Source: Castanea sativa (lineage: Eukaryota; Streptophyta; Magnoliopsida; Fagales; Fagaceae). From it: a stretch of DNA of 64,000 nucleotides. The position numbers were made by a program, and so were the translations under genes. Under the pieces are notes generated by a model, which was given only the letters and a program-made list of their open reading frames with translations, was not told the origin of the DNA and made no database searches. The DNA is taken from the NCBI RefSeq assembly GCF_040712315.1, contig NC_134015.1, positions 22,569,614 to 22,633,613 on the forward strand, written 5' to 3'. Position 1 is the first letter of the stretch, and each line of letters starts with the position of its first letter. This document shows positions 59,081 to 64,000 of the stretch, one piece after another.

Positions 59081-60020
59081 GATCTCAACACGCTCTGGTC
59101 CTGCCCAATCTGATCTACAACACCATTCTCCTCTAATTCAATGATATGCACCCCTGAGTTGATGTTTTCTTGAGCTAATTCCTCATAATCCAAAAGAAAT
59201 AACATTGCATTCTTGCATTTGTGGCCCGGACCCCACTTCTCATCACAATTATAGCACAAACTCTTCTTCTTCCTCTCTTCCATTTGAGCAGGAGAAATCC
59301 TTTTAATTGGCAGTCTGGCTTTGGATTCCAAAAGAGAAGTAGTTTTAGGTGGGGCACCCAAAATAGAAGGCTTTCCCTGATCCAACTTAGCACTTTGCTT
59401 GCAACTCCAATAATATTCCTCTGGTATTTTTGCCAAACCAAAAGCCTCATTTAATGATTTTGGGTTGAGCATCCTCACTAGCAGCCTTATTTCATCTCTT
59501 AATCCACTAAGGAAGCAACTTAATTTATGAGAAACAGATGAGCCTTTAATCCTATTGGACAAAACCTCAAATTGAGCCTTGTACAAGGCCACTGAAGCAG
59601 TCTACCTTAGCCTAGTGAGAGTCTCCATAGGATCATCGTAGACTATTGCACCAAATCTGATGTGCAAGGCTTGAATCAATGACTCCCAATCAACAAAAAG
59701 ACCAGCTTCTTCACTATCTTGAAACCATATTAAAGCCTCACCCTCTATGTGAAATGAAGCAAGCATCAACTTCTCTACAATTGGGGTGTTATAATACTTG
59801 AAATATTGATTGGCTTTGTAATCCCAACTAGTAGGATCTTCCCCAGAAAACCTTGGAAATTCCAATTTCACAAGGCGTGACAGAGCAAAAGATGAAGATT
59901 TGGCATGTCTGGTTCCACCATTTGTTGGAGATGGGGGCAATACTTCTTGATCTGAACCACCACGCCTTTGTACCATAATTGCCAATTGCTGATTCATCTC
60001 ATTCAGAGTTCACGTGTGCA
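59065..60020 (-). pseudogene. Chromovirus gag
   Basis: 59602-59997 encodes KLEFPRFSGEDPTSWDYKAN, QYFKYYNTP, KLMLASFHIEGEALIWFQDS: the retrotrans_gag domain. After a stop near 59600, 59065-59592 continues YKAQFEVLSNRIKGSSVSHK and the knuckle CYNCDEKWGPGHKC. Only one stop lies within the core. Confidence 0.87.
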
Positions 60021-60143
60021 CTTTTTGAATTGTTCGCATTTCTTGAATTTCTTTAGCATAATGATCAGACGCAATCCTGAGTGAAGCAATGGCTTCCTAA
60101 GTAGCAGTGCTTGATTGTGTTTCTGCTATAGCCAAGAAAAGCC

Positions 60144-60157
60144 AAGCTCTGATACCA
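60144..60157 (-). other. Chromovirus primer-binding site (tRNA-Met type)
   Basis: Minus strand TGGTATCAGAGCTT, two bases inside the right LTR (60160). Confidence 0.9.
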
Positions 60158-60159
60158 AA

Positions 60160-60706
60160 TGAAAGGAATGTGAGAATTGATAGTTGAATTCGAGGACAAC
60201 TAACCTCCAAGAATAGAGATAAAGAAAACAGAGACAGATATAGAGATATAGAGAATAGAGAAAAAGGAAGTATTCAATTAACAGAACTCTTCTAATGATC
60301 CCTTATAACCCTTTCCCAAGTCTAATACTGTCAGCCACTCCCTCAATGCTAGCTGTGTAACTACCTTGACAGCTAATCCTTCTAACTAACTCCTACATCA
60401 ATTAACATACACCTGCCACATCACCATTACATTAATACACGTGTCACTATCCTACAATATAGGTATACAGTGCTAACTAACCAATACACTCATTATCTAC
60501 AACATAATCCTATACACTCCCAAGCTGCACTGGAACCACACCCTGCATCAAATGAGCACGCGTGCTCCATAAGCAACACACGCCCCCCCACATCATCAGC
60601 CTAGGCACACTCTGCAGCACCACAAGCATTGGGCATCAGCACCACACACCCTGACCATCAGTTCCACATGCACACATACAGTTGGACAGTAGTTGGATTC
60701 CTAACA
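60160..60706 (-). repeat. Chromovirus 5' LTR (minus-strand orientation)
   Basis: 547 bp, TGAAAGGAATG to GATTCCTAACA, matching 55107-55675 with small indels. Confidence 0.92.
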
Positions 60707-60749
60707 GTATGGTATCCACTAGTATGCAACTTGCTATACCAGGTTACCA

Positions 60750-62325
60750 AATCCTCACATTTGACGGTTTTATCCTCACATTGTGCAATTCTAACATCAC
60801 ATATGACAGTTCTTTTGTCACATTTGGTAGTTCTCTTTTTTTCTTTTTTTTTTCTCACATTTGATGGTTTCATTCTCGGCCAAAATGGGTTTTTACCCCT
60901 TTCTCACAAACTTTCTAGCAAAATACCCCATGTCTGAAACTAATTAGGGAACTGTCTCTGTTTTGAAACTCGATTTTCTAAAAATCAAGTTTCAAACGTA
61001 TAACTCGATTTTTGGAACATCGAGTTATAGCGAACGAGGACATAGAATTTTTTTTTTTTTTTGGAACTCGAGTTCCATGTAAAGTACTCGAGTTCTATGT
61101 TAAAAAAATTAATTAATTTTCAATTCGCTATAACTCAATTGTCCAAAAATCGAGTTTTAAATTGAAACTCGATTTTTAGAAAATCGAGTTTCAAAACAGG
61201 AGCATTTCCCTAAATAGTTTGAAAAATTAGGCATTTTGCTGGAAATTGTTTTTAAACAAAAAGGGCAAAAACCCATTTTCTCATTTCATCCTCACATTGT
61301 GCAGTTTCAACATCACATGTGACAACTCTTTTATCACATTTGGTGATTCCTTTTTTTTCACATTTGACAGTTTCATCCTCACATTGTGCAATTCTAACAT
61401 CACATGTAACAGTTCTTTTGTCACATTTTGTCATATTTGGTGGTCCCTTATTTTTTTCTCATATTTGATGGTTTCATCCTCACATTGTGCAGTTCTAACA
61501 TCACATTTGACATTACTTTTGTCATATTTGGTGGTTCCCTTATTTTTTTTCTCACATTTGACAATTCCATCCTCACATTGTGCAGTTTCAATATCACATG
61601 ACAATACTTTTGTCACATTTGGTAATTCCCTTATTTTTTTCTCACATTTGACGGATTCATCCTCACATTGTGTAGTTCCAACATCACATTTGACAGTAAT
61701 TTTGTCACATTTGGTGGTTCCCTATTTTTTTTCTCACATTTGATGATTTCAACCTCACATTGTGCAGTTTCAACATCACATTTGACAGTATTTTTGTCAC
61801 ATTTAGTGGTTCCCTTATTTTTTTTCTCACATTTGACAATTCCACCATCCTCACATTGTGCAGTTTTAAAATCACATGTGACTGTACTTTTGTCACATTA
61901 GGTGATTCTTTTTTTTTTTTCTCACATTTGACGGTTTCGTCCTCACATTGTGTAGTACCAACATCACATGTGACTGTACTCTTCTCACATTCAGTGATTC
62001 CTTTTTTTTTCCTCAGATTTGATGGTTCAATTTTCACATTCGACGATACGAGCATAACATTTGACAATACTTTTGTCACATATGGTAGTTCCCTTTTTTT
62101 TTTCTCACATTAGATAGTACAAACGTCAAATCTGATTATACTTTTGTCACATTCGGTGACATCCTATTTTTTTCTCACATTTGACAATTTCATTGTCACA
62201 TTGGGCTGTACCAACATCATATGTGATCGTACTTTTGTCACATTCAATGGTTTTTTTTTTTTACTCACATTTGACAATTCTATCGTCATATTAAACCATA
62301 CCAATATTACATATGGGCGTAACCA
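60750..62325. repeat. Minisatellite of about 90 bp, interrupted by a MITE
   Basis: Repeated unit with the landmarks CTCACATTTGACGGTTTCAT, CCTCACATTGTGCAGTTCTA, ACATCACATGTGACAGTACT and TTTGTCACATTTGGTGGTTC, then a T-run. About a dozen units; landmark copies occur near 60773, 61290, 61377, 61571, 61752, 61850 and 61940, with divergence rising to the right. Long frames on both strands are by-products of the repeat. Confidence 0.88.
60878..61283. mobile_element. MULE-type MITE inserted in the minisatellite
   Basis: The ends are inverted repeats of more than 100 bp: AAAATGGGTTTTT...AGCAAAATACC...TGTTTTGAAACTCGATTTTC at left, and the same order reversed at right. The minisatellite unit is duplicated across it as TTTCATTCTC (60868-60877) and TTTCATCCTC (61284-61293), a 10-bp duplication with one mismatch. 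The interior holds AACTCGATTTTT/AAAATCGAGTT palindromes and ACTCGAGTTC. No coding capacity. Confidence 0.8.
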
Positions 62326-62379
62326 GCCCAACCCCATCGAATTATCTAATAATCGACGAATATATATATATATATAACA

Positions 62380-62760
62380 AAATTACTCCTAAAATATCTA
62401 AAATTTATTAAATACCCTTTAAAATACTAAAATTACCAAAACACATCCTAACACTCAAAAATTACCAAAATAGACGCAAAACTCTCAAAAATTATTGGGT
62501 ATCCTTAAAACCTAAAAAATAATTGAAATGACCCTAAAACCTAAAAAAGACTAAAATACCCTCTAAACCTTAAAAAAAATTGAAATACTCTTAGATACTA
62601 AAAAATCGACCTAAATGACCATGAAACCTAAAAAATGACCATAATGCCCCCGAAACCTAGAAACTTACCGAAATACCTTTGAAACCTAAAAAATGGCCAA
62701 AGGACCCTTGAAATCTAAAAATGACCAAAATACCTTCTAAAACCTTTATTTGCAAGACCA
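62380..62760. repeat. Degenerate short tandem repeat (about 29 bp)
   Basis: Repeats of CCTAAAACCTAAAAAATGAC and CAAAATACC-like blocks with variable spacing, preceded by a (TA)n tract at about 62358-62376. Confidence 0.65.
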
Positions 62761-64000
62761 AAATGATAATAAAAATTTGGACAATGTTTAACTACAAAAT
62801 TAGTTGTAGCTTTAGACTACGAAATTGGTTGTAACCTTACTCAATATATTTTTATTGGAAATGAATTTTAACAAATCCACCATTGGATTACATCTTATTC
62901 TTATATCCTGCATGCTTGCAAAATTTCAAGAAAATTAAAGATCAACAGCTATGTCATCAATAAATTGTTGAAGTTGCAACTTTTTGCAGTTTAAAATTAT
63001 GAATAAAATATAAGCTTATAGATTATATAGTAAATAATATTCAATTGACACAAAACTTGGCATGTGTGTTAAATTTTTAAAATATGTAGTAATTTTTATT
63101 TTATTGAGTAAGGTTTTTATAGTTAAACTTTGTTCTACAAATTTTATACATCCACTTTATTTGCTTGATTTGAAACCCATTGATTTTAAAATTAATAAAT
63201 TCAAAAAGCCTTGATTTGAAATTCATTGATTTTCAAATTCCTTGTTTGGGTCTTTTTATACAATGAAGGATTTGAAATTCCATTATTTGGATACCTAGAT
63301 TTGGATTTAGATATGGATTTAAGATCAATAAAATATTTTTCCAATTATTATTTTTCTTAAACCTTCTACATTTCAATTTTAGTAACATTTTTTAATAAAT
63401 AAATGAGCTAATAAAAAAGCGATTGATAATCCAATTGACAAGATGATTACTAAAAATCATTCATCATAGCCAACTAAATTTTTTCTTCTTTTGCCAACTA
63501 TTGGTAACTAAAATGTTCAATATCAACATAAAGAGAGAACCCAAATGCATGAGTTTTTTCTCAACATCTAAAATCTCAAACTAAAAAATTGTTTCAAAGT
63601 TCTGAACAGCTAAAAAGTTGTATTTCAAGAGAGAAGATAAAATATCCAAAATGTGTTTTTTACACAAAATTCAAAACAAAGAAGCCATTAATAGACAAAT
63701 TGACAAGATAATGATTAAATATCTTCCATCATAGCCAACTAAAAAAATGTCTCACCAACTCTGGCCAACTAAAATATTTTAAAGAGAGAGAGAGAGAGAG
63801 GGTACCCAAAATGCATGGTTTTTTTTTTAACAACATTAAGAATCTCAAATTAAAAAATTGTTTCAAAGTGGATCTTTTCTACTCTTTTTTCTTTGGCAAG
63901 GCTCAATTGCATAATTTATTGATACTAAATGTTGACGTGTTGTTGTGCAATAGGAGAATTCATCACTTTTTTCCTTCCTCAGTCATAACTTCAATTGCAT
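62761..64000. other. AT-rich DNA with a duplicated segment
   Basis: No gene. About 63420-63600 and about 63690-63875 are diverged copies of one segment (CAATTGACAAGATGATTA, TCATCATAGCCAACTAAA, CCCAAATGCATG, AAAAAATTGTTTCAAAGT recur in order). Confidence 0.55.

Larger units (their letters stand above)
55107..60706 (-). mobile_element. Ty3/Gypsy chromovirus, decayed
   Basis: LTRs 55107-55675 and 60160-60706 (TG...CA), flanked by near-identical 5-bp repeats GTACG (55102-55106) and GTATG (60707-60711). A tRNA-Met-type primer-binding site is beside the right LTR, so it reads on minus. Order: gag with CCHC knuckle, protease, RT, RNase H, integrase, chromodomain. The 5.6 kb length is full for a plant chromovirus. 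Homopolymer-linked frameshifts and many stops make it inactive. Confidence 0.92.

Noticed and set aside
61246..62377. Long frames on both strands (up to 165 residues)
   Set aside because: They are translations of the 90-bp minisatellite.

Overview
This is a eukaryotic plant nuclear window, almost certainly from a dicot and probably a woody one. It is AT-rich, its genes have GT-AG introns, and long stretches are nested transposons. Some LTR sequences look to me like Fagaceae repeats, but I could not check that. Only three intact host genes are visible: a PLAC8/plant cadmium resistance-type membrane protein (1067-2558, four exons), an LC8-type dynein light chain (46040-50761, two exons with a 4.3 kb intron) and a SKIP14-like F-box protein (51861-54697, two exons with a solo LTR in the intron).

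The rest is mobile DNA, much of it nested. Left to right: an LTR fragment and a Copia tail (1-541); a non-autonomous hAT-like element with an 8-bp target duplication (3496-4407); a MULE-like element (7523-8867, 10-bp duplication) that has swallowed a Harbinger/Tourist-like element (7577-8376, TAA duplication); then a Copia retrotransposon on the minus strand (10609-33223, LTRs about 1.39 kb, duplication TATTC). Between its primer-binding site and its gag, the Copia has been split by a 14.3 kb Mutator-like transposon (17345-31687).

That giant MULE is the most interesting object. It has 115-bp near-identical terminal inverted repeats, an exact 10-bp target duplication (TAGTTATAGA), and a dozen or so imperfect palindromes built on GTCGAGTA/TACTCGAC at both ends. 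It carries a decayed MuDR-type transposase gene (minus strand) and a plant-mobile-domain gene (plus strand). Between them lies a cargo of host gene pieces, all in plus orientation and with introns where more than one exon is present: an LRR fragment, the last exon of glutamate-1-semialdehyde aminotransferase, two exons of a TTM/uridine-kinase-like gene and three exons of a serine carboxypeptidase-like gene. It is thus both a Pack-MULE and a formerly autonomous element.

Further right, a Ty3/Gypsy element of Tat type (35062-45084, duplication TTACC) carries gag-pol on plus, a 46-bp tandem array, and a multi-exon antisense gene of the Transposase_28 (putative gypsy-type transposon) kind on minus. 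A chromodomain Gypsy (chromovirus) on minus lies at 55107-60706. From 60.75 to 62.33 kb there is a 90-bp minisatellite into which a 406-bp MULE-type MITE has inserted. The window ends in AT-rich DNA with short tandem and duplicated repeats. Many element genes are broken by stops that a single C-to-T or G-to-A change explains, as expected for methylated, silenced transposons.
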